DNA from: Arthrobacter agilis
GTDB lineage: Bacteria > Actinomycetota > Actinomycetes > Actinomycetales > Micrococcaceae
Assembly: GCF_006494655.1 (NCBI RefSeq)
Contig: NZ_VHIM01000010.1
Span: forward strand, 1-64,000
Reading direction: 5' to 3'
Length of the DNA: 64,000 nucleotides
A program made the position numbers and the translations under genes. The notes under the pieces were generated by a model. That model was not told the origin of the DNA. It made no database searches and worked only from the letters and a program-made list of their open reading frames with translations. Positions 30,472 through 40,185 of the stretch are shown here, piece by piece (position 1 is the stretch's first letter; every line of letters starts with the position of its first letter).

Positions 30472-30996
30472 ATGGCCTTCACCGTCCGCACGCTCCTGTC
30501 GCTCGCGCACCGCATCGCCCGGGTGGTCGGCACCAGCCCGGCGCAGCCCGGGACCCGCCGGTCGCCGGTGCGCCGCTCCGGCCCCGCCCGCGTGCCTGCC
30601 CGACGGGCATCGGCGGCGCGGCGGTCGGTGGTACTGGCCTACTCGCCGTCCGCCGACGGCAGGCCCGATCCTGGTGAGATCGTGTGGACCTGGGTGCCCT
30701 ACGAGGAGGATCCCGCCCAGGGCAAGGACCGGCCGGTCCTGCTGATCGGCACCTCCGGCGGTGCCCTGCTCGGCCTCATGCTCACGAGCAGGGATCGGAA
30801 CAACGCCCGCGATCACGACGACCGCTACGTGGACATCGGGACGGGCGCCTGGGACCGGCAGGGCCGACCGAGCGAGGTGAAAGTCGATCGACTGCTCAGG
30901 ATCGAGCCCGGTGACATCCGACGCGAGGGGGCCGTCCTCCCCCGCCACCAGTTCGAGCGGGTCATCGCGGCAGTACCTGCCGAGCTCCTGGCGTAG
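30472..30996 (+). CDS. PemK/MazF-type toxin-family protein (orphan)
   Basis: The 174-residue product has a basic, Arg/Pro-rich N-terminal extension of about 60 residues, followed by a PemK/MazF-like beta-barrel (about 66-170): PGEIVWTWVPYEED, the GKDRPVLLIG strand and loop typical of the family, then MLTSRDRNN and KVDRLLRIEP. Family members are often mRNA endonucleases paired with an antitoxin. No antitoxin gene lies next to it, and the location between lepA and rpsT looks like a housekeeping position. The toxin activity is therefore doubtful. Confidence 0.75.
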   Translation: MAFTVRTLLSLAHRIARVVGTSPAQPGTRRSPVRRSGPARVPARRASAARRSVVLAYSPSADGRPDPGEIVWTWVPYEEDPAQGKDRPVLLIGTSGGALLGLMLTSRDRNNARDHDDRYVDIGTGAWDRQGRPSEVKVDRLLRIEPGDIRREGAVLPRHQFERVIAAVPAELLA

Positions 30997-31292
30997 CCCC
31001 ACAGGCCGGGGAAGCAAACCGGAGCACTCCGCGCATACCCAGCGCGTGCACTGACGCGCCGGCACATCCGCCCGTCGCCGCATCCCTAGCGCGCGCATCG
31101 ACGCCGGCACGTCCGCCCGCACCGCATCGGGTCTGGTTCGTCAGCTGCTTCTGGTAATCTTTACAGCTGTGTGTCCGCGCAGGTCTCCGGGCACTTTGGC
31201 CGATCGCCACACGGTATCCCCACGCCGCTCAGTCTTCGATCGGCTGAAATACCCTCACGACCCAGTCCGCAATACAAAGAAAGTTCTCATAC
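30997..31292 (+). promoter_or_regulatory. rpsT upstream region with candidate promoter and a degenerate repeat
   Basis: TAATCT at about 31155-31160, preceded by TGG, is a good -10 and would give a leader of about 130 nt for rpsT. The first half holds a degenerate direct repeat of about 46 bp (31034-31080 and 31081-31125, sharing GCCGGCAC-TCCGCCCG). No gene is seen here. Confidence 0.45.
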
Positions 31293-31553
31293 GTGGCAAA
31301 TATCAAGTCCCAGAAGAAGCGCATCCTCACCAACGAAAAGGCGAGGCAGCGCAACAACTCGGTCAAGTCCGAGCTGAAGACCGCTATCCGCGCCGTGAAC
31401 ACGGCCGTCGACGGCGCTGACAAGGATGCTGCCGCAACGGCTCTGCAGGCAGCCAGCCGCAAGCTCGACAAGGCTGTCAGCAAGGGTGTGCTGCACAAGA
31501 ACAACGCAGCGAACCACAAGTCTGCCATCTCCAAGAAGGTCAACGCGCTGTAG
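31293..31553 (+). CDS. rpsT: 30S ribosomal protein S20
   Basis: S20 (86 residues) binds 16S rRNA early in 30S assembly. It begins at GTG 31293, [17 protein letters not shown], and is helical and Lys/Arg/Ala-rich throughout, ending in [21 protein letters not shown] upstream is a weak ribosome site. A strong T-tailed terminator follows directly. Confidence 0.98.
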   Translation: MANIKSQKKRILTNEKARQRNNSVKSELKTAIRAVNTAVDGADKDAAATALQAASRKLDKAVSKGVLHKNNAANHKSAISKKVNAL

Positions 31554-31571
31554 TCCGCGACACTTTCGAAG

Positions 31572-31612
31572 AAGGGTCGGCTCCCGCGGGAGCCGGCCCT
31601 TCCTCTTTTAAG
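31572..31612 (+). terminator. Rho-independent terminator of rpsT
   Basis: Arms 31572-31584 and 31589-31601 pair over 13 bp (one G-T wobble) around CGCG and are followed by CCTCTTTT. It is one of the two T-tailed terminators I could find in the window. Confidence 0.9.
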
Positions 31613-31621
31613 GCATGCCAG

Positions 31622-31683
31622 CTCTCTCGAGGCATCAGGGCCGGAGCGTTCACTCTCTCGAGGCATCAGGGCCGGAGCGTTCA
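31622..31683. repeat. Perfect 31-bp tandem duplication
   Basis: Two identical 31-bp copies (31622-31652 and 31653-31683) lie between the rpsT terminator and the end of holA. The unit begins CTCTCTCGAGGCATC. Perfect identity suggests a recent duplication. Confidence 0.9.
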
Positions 31684-31741
31684 CGGCGGAACTCTCGGCG
31701 CCCTCTGGGCCCCTGTCGGCTCCGGTTTGAGCCTCCGCCGA

Positions 31742-32755
31742 TCAGCCGTCGCCCAGAGCGATCACGGTCACCGCCCGCTCCACCGCATACACGGGGTCGC
31801 GGGATTCGCCCTTCACCTGGGCGTCCGCGTCGGCGAGCGCCCGGATGGACCGCGCCAGGGCGTCGGCGCTGAAGCGCTGGGCCTCCCTCCGTGCCTGGTC
31901 CACCTGCCAGGGAGCCATTCCGAGGTCCTTCGCCAGCTGTCCTGAGGAACCCCGTACGCCGTGCACCTTGGCCACGGCCCGGACTTTCATGGCCAGGGCG
32001 GCGACGATGGGCACGGGATCCGCGCCCGTCGCGAGCGCGTGCCGCAGCATCGACAGGGCCTGCGCCGTCCGCCCGGCGAGCGCAGCATCGGCGACCTTGA
32101 AGCCCGTCGCCTCGACGCGACCCCCGTAGTACTTCTCGACGGTCTCGGCGGACACATCGCCGGCGGTATCGGCCATCAGCTGCTGGCATGCGGCCGCGAG
32201 TTCCGGCAGCTGCGAGCCGACGGATCCGACGAGCGCACGGACGGCATCGGGGTCGATGCGGCGGCGGGCGAGCCGGAACTCGGTGGTGACGAACTCAGCC
32301 TTGTCACCGTCCTTCTTGAGGGGCTGACAATCGACGATGGTGGCCGGGCCCGCCTTCAGGGCGTCCAGCAGCTTCTTGCCGCGGTTGCCGCCCGCGTGGC
32401 GCAGTACGAGGACCACGTCCGGGGCAGGATCGGAGGCGTAGTCGAGGGCGTCGACCAGGAAGGCGTCGTTCATCTGGGCGAGGCCCGCCGCCTCGATGAT
32501 CTTCCAGTCGCCGAAGAGGGAGGGGCTGGCCTGCATGGACAGTGTCCCGGCCTCGTAGGTTCCGGCATCGAACCGGACCAGTTCCGCCTCGGGCTGCGCG
32601 GTGCGGACCTGCCGCCGGATCGATTCCGCCGCCCTGGACGCGAGGTACTCCTCGGGCCCGGCGAGCAGGACGATGCCGGCCGGTCGGACGTCCCGCCACG
32701 AGGAGGCCTGCTGACCCCCGCCGCCCGCGCGCCCGGTGGTCGTTCTCGTTGCCAT
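31742..32755 (-). CDS. holA: DNA polymerase III subunit delta
   Basis: HolA (337 residues) opens the beta clamp as part of the clamp loader. Features: VLLAGPEEYLASRAAESI near the N-terminus, the DWKIIEAAGLAQMNDAF clamp-contact region, VLVLRHAGGNRGKKLLDAL, then the C-terminal collar domain (PWQVDQARREAQRF). The family is divergent in sequence but the order comEA-comEC-holA is standard. TTGGGAG lies 6-7 nt before the ATG. Confidence 0.94.
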   Translation of the reverse strand: MATRTTTGRAGGGGQQASSWRDVRPAGIVLLAGPEEYLASRAAESIRRQVRTAQPEAELVRFDAGTYEAGTLSMQASPSLFGDWKIIEAAGLAQMNDAFLVDALDYASDPAPDVVLVLRHAGGNRGKKLLDALKAGPATIVDCQPLKKDGDKAEFVTTEFRLARRRIDPDAVRALVGSVGSQLPELAAACQQLMADTAGDVSAETVEKYYGGRVEATGFKVADAALAGRTAQALSMLRHALATGADPVPIVAALAMKVRAVAKVHGVRGSSGQLAKDLGMAPWQVDQARREAQRFSADALARSIRALADADAQVKGESRDPVYAVERAVTVIALGDG

Positions 32756-32837
32756 GCTGTACTCCCAATCGTCCGCCAGCTCCTACTGTCGCACGGCCCC
32801 GACCCACCTCAAAGCCATGGCATCCCGGCACGGCGGT

Positions 32838-35501
32838 TCACCGGAGCTGCCGTACCTCGAGCCGGTTCCCCGATACCCCGACGGTGAAGGAACCGATCTC
32901 GTCCGTGCGGACGACCACCACTCCCGCGGTTGTCAGGGCCTGCAGGATGGCCGGGTGCGGATGTCCGTAATCGTTGCCCTTCCCCACGGAGATCACCGCG
33001 AGGCGAGGAGCCACGGTCTCGATCACGGCGGAACCACCGTTCCGCGCTCCGTGATGCGCCACCTTCAGGATGTCCACTCCCCCGCCGGCCAGCTCCGGCG
33101 TCGCGGCCAGGAGCCTGTCCGTGGCGTCCTCCTCGAGATCACCTGTCAGGAGAAGACGCACGTCCCGGTCCGGCGTCTGCAGGACGACGTCGAGCACGGC
33201 GCTCGCGTTGTTCTCCTCGGTGGTGTCCGCAGGTCCCTGCGGCCACAGGACCCGTGCCTCGACATGCTGCAGATCGAACACCGTGGAGGGAGAGAGCCGT
33301 TCCGCCTCCACTCCCGCGGCGTGTGCCGCTTCCGTCACCTCGTCCGGCAGACGGTCCTCACCCGTGGAGTAGTAGAGGGCAGCTACGCTCCGCCCACGGA
33401 CGGCTCCTTCGATCCCGCCGTAGTGGTCGTCGTGCAGGTGCGTGATGACGAGGGCGTCGATCACCTCGACGGATACCGCGTCGAGGCAGCGGTCCATGGC
33501 ATCGGGGTCCGGCCCCGTGTCGACCACGAGCGCGTGGCCGGGAGCTGTCCCCAGGACGAGCCCGTCGCCCTGGCCGACGTCGCACACGGTGATGATGCCG
33601 CCGGACGGAGGGGTAGGGAGGAGACCTCGCACCAGGACGGTCACGGCCGCGACGAACACCAGCAGCATGACCGTGAGGACGACGACGGTGGGCCGGGTCC
33701 AGCCCGGCTTCCGGTCGTGCGCCCGGTCGTGCTTCCAGTCGTGCTTCCAGTCGTGCTTCCAGTCATACTTCCAGTCCTGCTTCGCGTCGTGCGTCCAGGC
33801 CTGCGGCCTACGGCCGCGTGGTGCCGCTGCGGCTGCCCGGGGCTTACGAGGATGCAGCTCCGGGGCCCGGCTGCCCGGTCCACCGCTTGTTGTGTCCTGG
33901 TTCCGGTCTCCGATGGTTCCGGTACCCCGCGCACGCGGAGCGTCCGCGGACGCGCCGACCCCAGGGGCGCGGAGGAGCAGCGCGGCCAGGACGGTGAGGG
34001 AGAACAGTGCTGCGAGCACAGCCCCTGGCGCACCGTCCAGCCAGGGCAGGGATGCGGCAGGCGCGCGGGCAAGGGCATCGGCGACCCCGCCCACCCACCG
34101 TGTCCCCGCCTGGGCGGCGACCACGAGGGGGACGGCGAGGACCGGTGCCGTCGCCAGCGCGAGGACCGCCGCCATGCCGAGCAGCGTGACAGCCGGCACC
34201 ACGGGGGCGGCTGCGACGTTCGCGGGGAGTGCGTACACCGGGAGAGAGGGCTGGATCAGGACGATGATCGGCGTGCAGAACACCTGCGCGGTCAGGGGGA
34301 TGGCGAGCAGCTGGGCGACTCTCAGAGGAAGAACGCGGGCGAGCGAGGCGACCATCGCGGGTCCGGCGACGACCAGCCCCAGCGTTGCGGCGACGGAGAG
34401 CTGGAAGGCGAACGAGACGGACAACCAGGGGTCCATCGCGAGCAGGACGATGATCGAGAGCAGCAGCACGGTCACGGAGACCTTTCCCCGTCCGGACAGG
34501 ATGGCCAGCACGCCGATTCCGCCCATGACGGCAGCTCGCAGGACGCTCGGTTCCGGCCGCACCAGCAGGACGAAGCAGGTGAGGGCCGCGACCGCGCCTC
34601 CTGCTGCTGCAGCCCTCGGGAGTCTCAGCGAGCGCAGGCCGACGAAGGCGAAGGCCACCACGTAGGAGCAGTTGGCCCCACTCACCGCCGTGAGGTGCGT
34701 GAGCCCCGTGAGCTTCATGGCTTCCTCGAGGTCGGGGTCCAGCGGTGAGCGGTCCCCGAGCGCCATGCCGGGAAGCAGCCCGCGGTCGCGCCCGGCCCGC
34801 TCGGACGTCTCCCGGAAGCTGTTCCGCAGGCCGTTGGAGTAGCCGAGCCACCCTCCGGCGTCCCTGATCACAGGCTTCGCCGACGGCAGGAACACAGCCC
34901 TCGCCCTGCCCACGCGATCCGATGGTTCGACGGTACCGAGGACCCGCACCGTGTCACCCCAGCCGATGTCGGCCCACGCCATCGACGCGATCACCACCAC
35001 CGGCGTGGTCGAGGCGAACCGCGACCCGCCGAGGACCCCTCCGACGATGTCGGCGTCGACCAGGATGTTCTCCTCCTGGCTGAACCCGCTGGGCGGGAGC
35101 ACCGAGGGCTCCCCCGTCATCCGCAGGACGGCCGTGAAGGTGGAGGAGTTCCGCATGGCCTGGTCGACGGGCCCTGCCTCCGCCCGGGCCAGACTCCCAC
35201 CGGCTGAGAGCAGGACGAGCATTCCGGCGGCAAGGGGGGCGAGGCCCTGCACCGCGAGCGGCGCGCTGTTCGCCGTCCTCCAGTTCGCCGTCGTCCTGCC
35301 GGGTACGACGAGGACCACGGTGACGAGGACGAATGCGCAGGCGGCGACCGCCAGACCTGCCGCCGTCGCGACCACGGCGGAAGCCTGGACGGCAAGCGCG
35401 GCGCCGACCCAGGCGGTGACCGCCGCGGGAAGCAGCCGCAGATCACCTGTCCACCGGCGCGAGCTGTCCTGCGTGCGGCGGACTGCGCCGGTGCTCCTCA
35501 C
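32838..35501 (-). CDS. comEC: ComEC/Rec2 family DNA-uptake channel with metallo-beta-lactamase domain
   Basis: ComEC is the inner-membrane channel for DNA entry in competence. The 887 residues contain N-terminal helices and a DUF4131-like part (about 20-230), the competence domain (about 235-525; LTGLTHLTAVSGANCSY, with PSVLRAAVMGGIGV) and a C-terminal metallo-beta-lactamase domain (about 605-870) with THLHDDHYGG. Between them, near residues 568-596, is a run of WKHD-type tetrapeptides encoded by a 12-bp repeat. The GTG at 35501 overlaps the comEA stop (GTGA). Whether this organism is naturally competent is not known; the gene is widespread in actinobacteria. Confidence 0.93.
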   Translation of the reverse strand: MRSTGAVRRTQDSSRRWTGDLRLLPAAVTAWVGAALAVQASAVVATAAGLAVAACAFVLVTVVLVVPGRTTANWRTANSAPLAVQGLAPLAAGMLVLLSAGGSLARAEAGPVDQAMRNSSTFTAVLRMTGEPSVLPPSGFSQEENILVDADIVGGVLGGSRFASTTPVVVIASMAWADIGWGDTVRVLGTVEPSDRVGRARAVFLPSAKPVIRDAGGWLGYSNGLRNSFRETSERAGRDRGLLPGMALGDRSPLDPDLEEAMKLTGLTHLTAVSGANCSYVVAFAFVGLRSLRLPRAAAAGGAVAALTCFVLLVRPEPSVLRAAVMGGIGVLAILSGRGKVSVTVLLLSIIVLLAMDPWLSVSFAFQLSVAATLGLVVAGPAMVASLARVLPLRVAQLLAIPLTAQVFCTPIIVLIQPSLPVYALPANVAAAPVVPAVTLLGMAAVLALATAPVLAVPLVVAAQAGTRWVGGVADALARAPAASLPWLDGAPGAVLAALFSLTVLAALLLRAPGVGASADAPRARGTGTIGDRNQDTTSGGPGSRAPELHPRKPRAAAAAPRGRRPQAWTHDAKQDWKYDWKHDWKHDWKHDRAHDRKPGWTRPTVVVLTVMLLVFVAAVTVLVRGLLPTPPSGGIITVCDVGQGDGLVLGTAPGHALVVDTGPDPDAMDRCLDAVSVEVIDALVITHLHDDHYGGIEGAVRGRSVAALYYSTGEDRLPDEVTEAAHAAGVEAERLSPSTVFDLQHVEARVLWPQGPADTTEENNASAVLDVVLQTPDRDVRLLLTGDLEEDATDRLLAATPELAGGGVDILKVAHHGARNGGSAVIETVAPRLAVISVGKGNDYGHPHPAILQALTTAGVVVVRTDEIGSFTVGVSGNRLEVRQLR
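33714..33798 (-). repeat. 12-bp tandem repeats in comEC encoding (Trp-Lys-His-Asp)n
   Basis: About seven copies of a 12-bp unit (GTCGTGCTTCCA on the plus strand) with drift at both ends. The repeats keep the reading frame and encode WKYD/WKHD/RAHD tetrapeptides in the linker between the channel and nuclease-like domains. Copy number may vary between strains. Confidence 0.85.
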
Positions 35502-36454
35502 CGGACGACGATGAGCGGGAGGATTCCCTCGAGCAGTGCCGGCCCGATGCCCGGGACCGCATCGACGTCGGAGGGTGCGAGGAACGGGCCGTTCTGGTCC
35601 CGCCAGTCGATGATGCGCTGGCCCAGCACGGGACCCACCCGCGGCAGCGACTCGATCTCCGCCAGGGTCGCCGTGTTGATGTCGATCATTGCCGCCGCCG
35701 CACCCGGCGAACCGGGGAGCGTGGGATCGGTCGCCCCACCGGGAGTGACCGTCGACGGAAGGACGGCGCTGTCGGGTACCTCCGGCCGGGGTTCCTCTCC
35801 GACGCCGAGGACGTGGACGTGCTGGCCGTCCGCGACCGTAGCCGCGAGGTTGATCCCCTCAAGATCGGCGTCGGGTAGCGCTCCTCCCGCCTCCTCGATG
35901 ATCTGGAAGAGGCGGGTGCCCGGCGGCACCTCGACGACGCCCGGGCTGCCGACGGCTCCTGTGACGTAGACGACGACCGGGCTCTCCGGGGTCACGTCGA
36001 CGCCCGGAAGGGCGGTCGCTCTAATGTCCGGACTCCCGGGCGCTGCCGCAGGACCCTCCGCCACGCCGTCACCGTCGCCGCCGGTCTCGCGACCTGTCCC
36101 AGCGCCGCCGGTCGCCGACTCGATCTCCCCGCCCCCTGGTGCGTCGGCTCCGAGCTCCACGGATACTGCTGCGGCGGAGGGCTCGGAACTCCTGACCAGG
36201 AACAGGGCGGCACCGATGGCGAGGGCGATGCCGAGGAAGACCAGCGCCGCTGATCGCGCCACCCGCCACTGGACACCGGCAGGCCGGGAAGCCACCGGCC
36301 CACCGGGAGCATCTGGACCATCGGCGGCGTCCTCCTCCGGTGCGTCCTGAGGCACGTCCTGAAGTGCGTCCTGCCGGCGGGAGCCGGTCGACCACCGGCT
36401 TCCGAGGGCGTCGGCAGGGGCATCCCCGGTTGTCGGCCATTGATGCTTTCCCAT
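35498..36454 (-). CDS. comEA: ComEA family DNA-binding protein (SLBB and helix-hairpin-helix)
   Basis: ComEA binds incoming DNA at the membrane surface. The 318 residues: polar cytoplasmic N-terminus, one membrane helix at about 75-95 (AALVFLGIALAIGAALFLV), an acidic linker, an SLBB domain at about 150-220 (VYVTGAVGSPGVVEVPPG, then INLAATVADGQHVHV) and a C-terminal double HhH domain at about 255-318 (DINTATLAEIESLPRVGP). The ATG at 36454 lies 6 nt after TACCGT, so this three-gene operon probably starts with a leaderless mRNA. Confidence 0.94.
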   Translation of the reverse strand: MGKHQWPTTGDAPADALGSRWSTGSRRQDALQDVPQDAPEEDAADGPDAPGGPVASRPAGVQWRVARSAALVFLGIALAIGAALFLVRSSEPSAAAVSVELGADAPGGGEIESATGGAGTGRETGGDGDGVAEGPAAAPGSPDIRATALPGVDVTPESPVVVYVTGAVGSPGVVEVPPGTRLFQIIEEAGGALPDADLEGINLAATVADGQHVHVLGVGEEPRPEVPDSAVLPSTVTPGGATDPTLPGSPGAAAAMIDINTATLAEIESLPRVGPVLGQRIIDWRDQNGPFLAPSDVDAVPGIGPALLEGILPLIVVR

Positions 36455-36460
36455 GGGGCA

Positions 36461-36466
36461 ACGGTA
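36461..36466 (-). promoter_or_regulatory. -10 element TACCGT of comEA
   Basis: TACCGT on the minus strand, six bases, then ATG. Just upstream (36570-36613) a 19-bp direct repeat GACGAGGACCGAGCCCGAC occurs twice at a 25-bp period. Confidence 0.5.
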
Positions 36467-36655
36467 GGAGCCCGCGCAGGTCCACCCGATCGTCGCAGCT
36501 GCTATGTGGACAACCCGGCCGCCCGGCCCCGGGAAGAGGACGGGGCCGCACCTGTCGGAGCCGGCCGGGGACGAGGACCGAGCCCGACGACGAGGACGAG
36601 GACCGAGCCCGACACGTGGATCAGCGGCGACGCCCGGATCGGGGCGCGGGCGCGC

Positions 36656-37519
36656 TCACGAGGCGTCGGCAGGACTGACCGTCACGGCCAGCACCCCGAG
36701 ACCGGCGTGGGCGGCCAGGACGGACGGGCAGGGCGCCGTCGTGACGCATCCGGCTCCGGCGATCGCCTCGAGACGCCCGGCAAGTGCCGTGGCAGCGTCC
36801 TCGTTCCCGAAGTAGTGCACGGTCAGCCACACGCGCCCGGTCCGCGCGGTGAGATCCGCCTCGACGAGGTCCTGCAGCCGTTGGAGCCCGCGGGCGGCGG
36901 ACCGCATCCGCTCCAGCGGCACGAGGCGCCCGCCCTGCACGTGCAGGATCACGCGGACGGAGAGCAGGGTACCGAGCCAGCCGGCAGCGGCGGTGATCCG
37001 CCCTCCGCGCCGCAGCTGCTCGACACTGGGCACATAGAAGTAGAGCGCCGAGGCACGGGCCGCCATCGCTGCCGCTGCTGCGGCGGCCTGCAGGTCGGCG
37101 CCGGCGTTCGCCGCATCCTGCGCCGCCATGGCGGCACGGCCCTGCGCCATGCCTGCCGTCCGCGTGTCGATCACCTCGACCGCGATCCCGGCCCTGGTCG
37201 CTGCGAGCCGGGCCGCCTCCACGGTTCCCGAGAGCTGGCCCGAGAGGTGGACGGAGACGACGCCGTCGTACCCTTCGTCCGCGAGGCTCTGGTAGGCCTG
37301 GTCGAACTGCCCCGGCGACGGCCGGGAGGTCCTCACCTCGGATCCGGCAGCCAGGGCGACCATCAGGGGCCCGGTGACGTCGTCGTGCTCCCCCGTCAGG
37401 ATGTCGTCCGCGATGAGGACGGGCATGGCCACCACCCGCACGCCCGCGGCTCGCCCCCCGGCCGCGGTCCAGCCGGGGGCGAACCCGGCCGCGGAGTCGG
37501 TGACGACGGCTACCCGCAC
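36656..37519 (-). CDS. DegV family protein (fatty-acid binding)
   Basis: The 287 residues fit the DegV/FakB fold, which binds a fatty acid between two domains and in firmicutes hands it to a FakA kinase. Seen: VAVVTDSAAGFAPGW at the start, the TSRPSPGQFDQAYQSL helix, VSVHLSGQLSGTVEAAR (ligand-contact Ser), VIDTRTAGMAQG and the later GGRLVPLERMRS segment. It starts at GTG 37519 without a clear ribosome site, 58 bp after leuS. In actinobacteria DegV often sits beside comEA and leuS as here; its role is unproven. Confidence 0.9.
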   Translation of the reverse strand: MRVAVVTDSAAGFAPGWTAAGGRAAGVRVVAMPVLIADDILTGEHDDVTGPLMVALAAGSEVRTSRPSPGQFDQAYQSLADEGYDGVVSVHLSGQLSGTVEAARLAATRAGIAVEVIDTRTAGMAQGRAAMAAQDAANAGADLQAAAAAAAMAARASALYFYVPSVEQLRRGGRITAAAGWLGTLLSVRVILHVQGGRLVPLERMRSAARGLQRLQDLVEADLTARTGRVWLTVHYFGNEDAATALAGRLEAIAGAGCVTTAPCPSVLAAHAGLGVLAVTVSPADAS

Positions 37520-37577
37520 GGGCGCCCCGCTGCCCGGCGCGCCCCGGACCGGGACGACGACGGCTGGGTGGCGATCA

Positions 37578-40076
37578 TCAGGCCGGGACGATGTTGACGA
37601 GCTTCGGAGCCCGGACGATCACCGTACGGACCTCCCGCCCGTCGAGGACGCGCTGGACGTGTTCGCTGGCCATCGCCAGCTCGCGCAGCTCGTCCTCGCC
37701 GATGTCCGGAGACACGGTGAGGCGGTCGCGGACCTTGCCCTGCACCTGCACGACGGCGACGACCGTCTCCTGGGTGAGGAGCGAGGGGTCGACGACGGGC
37801 CATCCGGCTGTTGCCACGGTCGCCTCGCGTCCAAGCCGGTTCCACAGGTCCTCGGCGGTGTAGGGCGCGAACAGGCTGAGGAGAACGGCGACCGCTTCGG
37901 CTGCCTCACGGACCGCGGGATCGGCCCCGCCGGCACCGGTGTCGATGGCCTTGCGGGTCGCGTTGACGAGTTCCATGAGTTTCGCGATGACCACGTTGAA
38001 CTTGTTGGCCTCCATGAGCTCCGCGGCGTCGGCGACGGTGCGGTGCGTCACCGACCGCAGGGTGCGGTCCCCCGACGCCGGCTCCGAGCCGACCGCACTC
38101 GTCACGTCGTTGCCGAGCCGCCAGGCCCGGGCGAGGAACTTCGCGGAACCGGACGGCGAGACGTCAGCCCAGTCGACGTCGTCCTCGGGTGGGGAGGCGA
38201 AGACCATGGTGAGGCGCACGGCGTCGACGCCGTACCGGTCGAGCTGCTCGCCGAGGTCCACGCCGTTGCCGAGCGACTTGCTCATGGCCTTGCCGCCGTT
38301 GAGGACCTGCCCCTGGTTGAGGAGGGCGCTGAAGGGCTCCGTGAAGCCGACCATGCCGAGGTCGAAGAGGACCTTGGTGAAGAACCTGCTGTACAGCAGG
38401 TGCAGGATGGCGTGCTCCACCCCGCCGACGTACTGACCGACCGGCAGCCAGCGGTTGACCGCCTCCGTGTCGAAGGGGGCCGTCTCCAGGTCGGGGTTCA
38501 CGAAGCGCAGGTAGTACCAGGACGAGTCGACGAAGGTGTCCATGGTGTCGGTGTCGCGTTTCGCAGCACCACCGCAGGACGGGCAGGAGACATTCACCCA
38601 GTCCTCGACGGCGGCCAGCGGCGAGGTGCCCTTCGGGGCGAGCGACTCGCCGCGCAACCCCTCGGGCAGCGTCACCGGCAGCTGGTCGTCCGGTACCGGC
38701 ACCTCACCGCAGGACGGGCAGTGGATGATCGGGATGGGCGTACCCCAGAAGCGCTGGCGGGACAGCAGCCAGTCCCTCAGGCGGTAGTTGATGGTGTGCT
38801 CGCCGGTCCCCTGTCCCTCGATGAGTTCGACGGCGCGTCGGATGGCGGCGGGCTTGTCCAGCCCGGTGAGTTCACCGGAGTTGACGAGGGTTCCCTCTCC
38901 GGTCGTCGCGATACCGCTGACGGCCGCATCCTCCGCCCCCGTGTCCACGACGGTCCGCACGGGCAGGTCGAAGGCACGGGCGAAGTCGAGGTCGCGCTGG
39001 TCGTGGGCCGGCACGGCCATGATCGCGCCCGTCCCGTAATCGGCCAGCACGTAGTCGGCGGCCCACACGGGCAGCTTCTCGCCGGTGAGGGGATTGACGG
39101 CGTACCGCCCCGTGAAGACACCGGTCTTCTCGCGCTCGGTGGCCTGCCGCTCGATCTCCGACAGTCCCTTGACCTGCTCGCGGTAGGTGTCCAGCGCGGC
39201 ACGGTTCTCGGGCGTGACCAGGTCCAGGGCGAGGTCGGCGTCGGCGGCGACGACGAAGAAGGTCGCTCCGTACAGCGTGTCGGGCCGGGTGGTGAACACG
39301 GCGACGTCCGACGCGGGCTGCTCACCGACGGCCTCGATGCGGAAGCGCACGTGCGCGCCTTCGGACCGACCGATCCAGTTGCGCTGCATCGCGAGCACAC
39401 GCTCGGGCCAGTGGCCCTTCAGCTGCTCCATGTCGTCCAGCAGGCGGTCGGCGTAATCCGTGATCTTGAAGTACCACTGGTTCAGGTTCTTCTTGGTCAC
39501 CAGGGTGCCGCAGCGATCGCACGCCCCGTTGATGACCTGCTCGTTCGCGAGGACGGTCTGGTCCTTCGGGCACCAGTTCACCGGCGAATTGCGGCGGTAC
39601 GCGAGGCCCTTCTCGAAGAAACGCACGAACAGCCACTGCGTCCAGCGGTAGTACTCGGGGTCCGAGGTGTGGAGGCGACGCTCCCAGTCCGCACTGATGG
39701 CATACCGCTTGAAGGAGGTGGCCTGGGTGTCGATGTTCGCGTAGGTCCACTCGGCGGGGTGGGCATTGCGCTTGATCGCGGCGTTCTCCGCAGGCAGGCC
39801 GAACGAGTCCCAGCCGATCGGGTGGAGGACGTCGAAGCCCTTCTGCCGGTAGTAGCGGGCGGCGACGTCGCCCATGGCGAAGGCCTCCGCGTGCCCCATG
39901 TGCAGATCGCCCGACGGGTAGGGGAACATGTCGAGGACGTAGCGCCGCTCGCGGCTGCCGTCGTCCGCCGGCGTGAAGGGCCGAAGCCGGTCCCAGACTG
40001 CGGGCCACCGCGCTTCGATGACCGCGACGTCGTAGGTGTTCTCGTCGGGCTGGGCGACCTCGGGGTTGCTGCTCAC
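37578..40076 (-). CDS. leuS: Leucyl-tRNA synthetase
   Basis: LeuRS charges tRNA-Leu (class I, with a CP1 editing domain). From GTG 40076 it has 832 residues. This start ([16 protein letters not shown]) is preferred over upstream codons because the conserved protein begins soon after it. Signature HIGH variant is HMGH in [14 protein letters not shown] near residue 58, and KMSKS is [10 protein letters not shown] near 597. Zinc-type CxxC pairs are visible (CDRCGTL and CPSCGEV). CP1 covers about 230-420. The 190-nt leader contains a Leu-rich ORF, a hairpin and a terminator, so expression probably responds to leucyl-tRNA charging. Confidence 0.97.
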   Translation of the reverse strand: MSSNPEVAQPDENTYDVAVIEARWPAVWDRLRPFTPADDGSRERRYVLDMFPYPSGDLHMGHAEAFAMGDVAARYYRQKGFDVLHPIGWDSFGLPAENAAIKRNAHPAEWTYANIDTQATSFKRYAISADWERRLHTSDPEYYRWTQWLFVRFFEKGLAYRRNSPVNWCPKDQTVLANEQVINGACDRCGTLVTKKNLNQWYFKITDYADRLLDDMEQLKGHWPERVLAMQRNWIGRSEGAHVRFRIEAVGEQPASDVAVFTTRPDTLYGATFFVVAADADLALDLVTPENRAALDTYREQVKGLSEIERQATEREKTGVFTGRYAVNPLTGEKLPVWAADYVLADYGTGAIMAVPAHDQRDLDFARAFDLPVRTVVDTGAEDAAVSGIATTGEGTLVNSGELTGLDKPAAIRRAVELIEGQGTGEHTINYRLRDWLLSRQRFWGTPIPIIHCPSCGEVPVPDDQLPVTLPEGLRGESLAPKGTSPLAAVEDWVNVSCPSCGGAAKRDTDTMDTFVDSSWYYLRFVNPDLETAPFDTEAVNRWLPVGQYVGGVEHAILHLLYSRFFTKVLFDLGMVGFTEPFSALLNQGQVLNGGKAMSKSLGNGVDLGEQLDRYGVDAVRLTMVFASPPEDDVDWADVSPSGSAKFLARAWRLGNDVTSAVGSEPASGDRTLRSVTHRTVADAAELMEANKFNVVIAKLMELVNATRKAIDTGAGGADPAVREAAEAVAVLLSLFAPYTAEDLWNRLGREATVATAGWPVVDPSLLTQETVVAVVQVQGKVRDRLTVSPDIGEDELRELAMASEHVQRVLDGREVRTVIVRAPKLVNIVPA

Positions 40077-40185
40077 TGTATGACCTGTCCTGTCGGTGGA
40101 ACCTGGTGGAGCCTGGTGCTGCATCTGCCCTGCCGGCCCTGCTGCCGGTGAAGGGGTGGTCCTGCGCGGACGGCGCCGGACACAC

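Noticed and set aside
32736-34748. 670-codon plus-strand ORF opposite comEC
   Set aside because: Shadow frame; the minus strand encodes clear ComEC motifs throughout.
37374-40151. 925-codon plus-strand ORF opposite leuS
   Set aside because: Mirror of leuS; composition and lack of motifs show it is not a gene.
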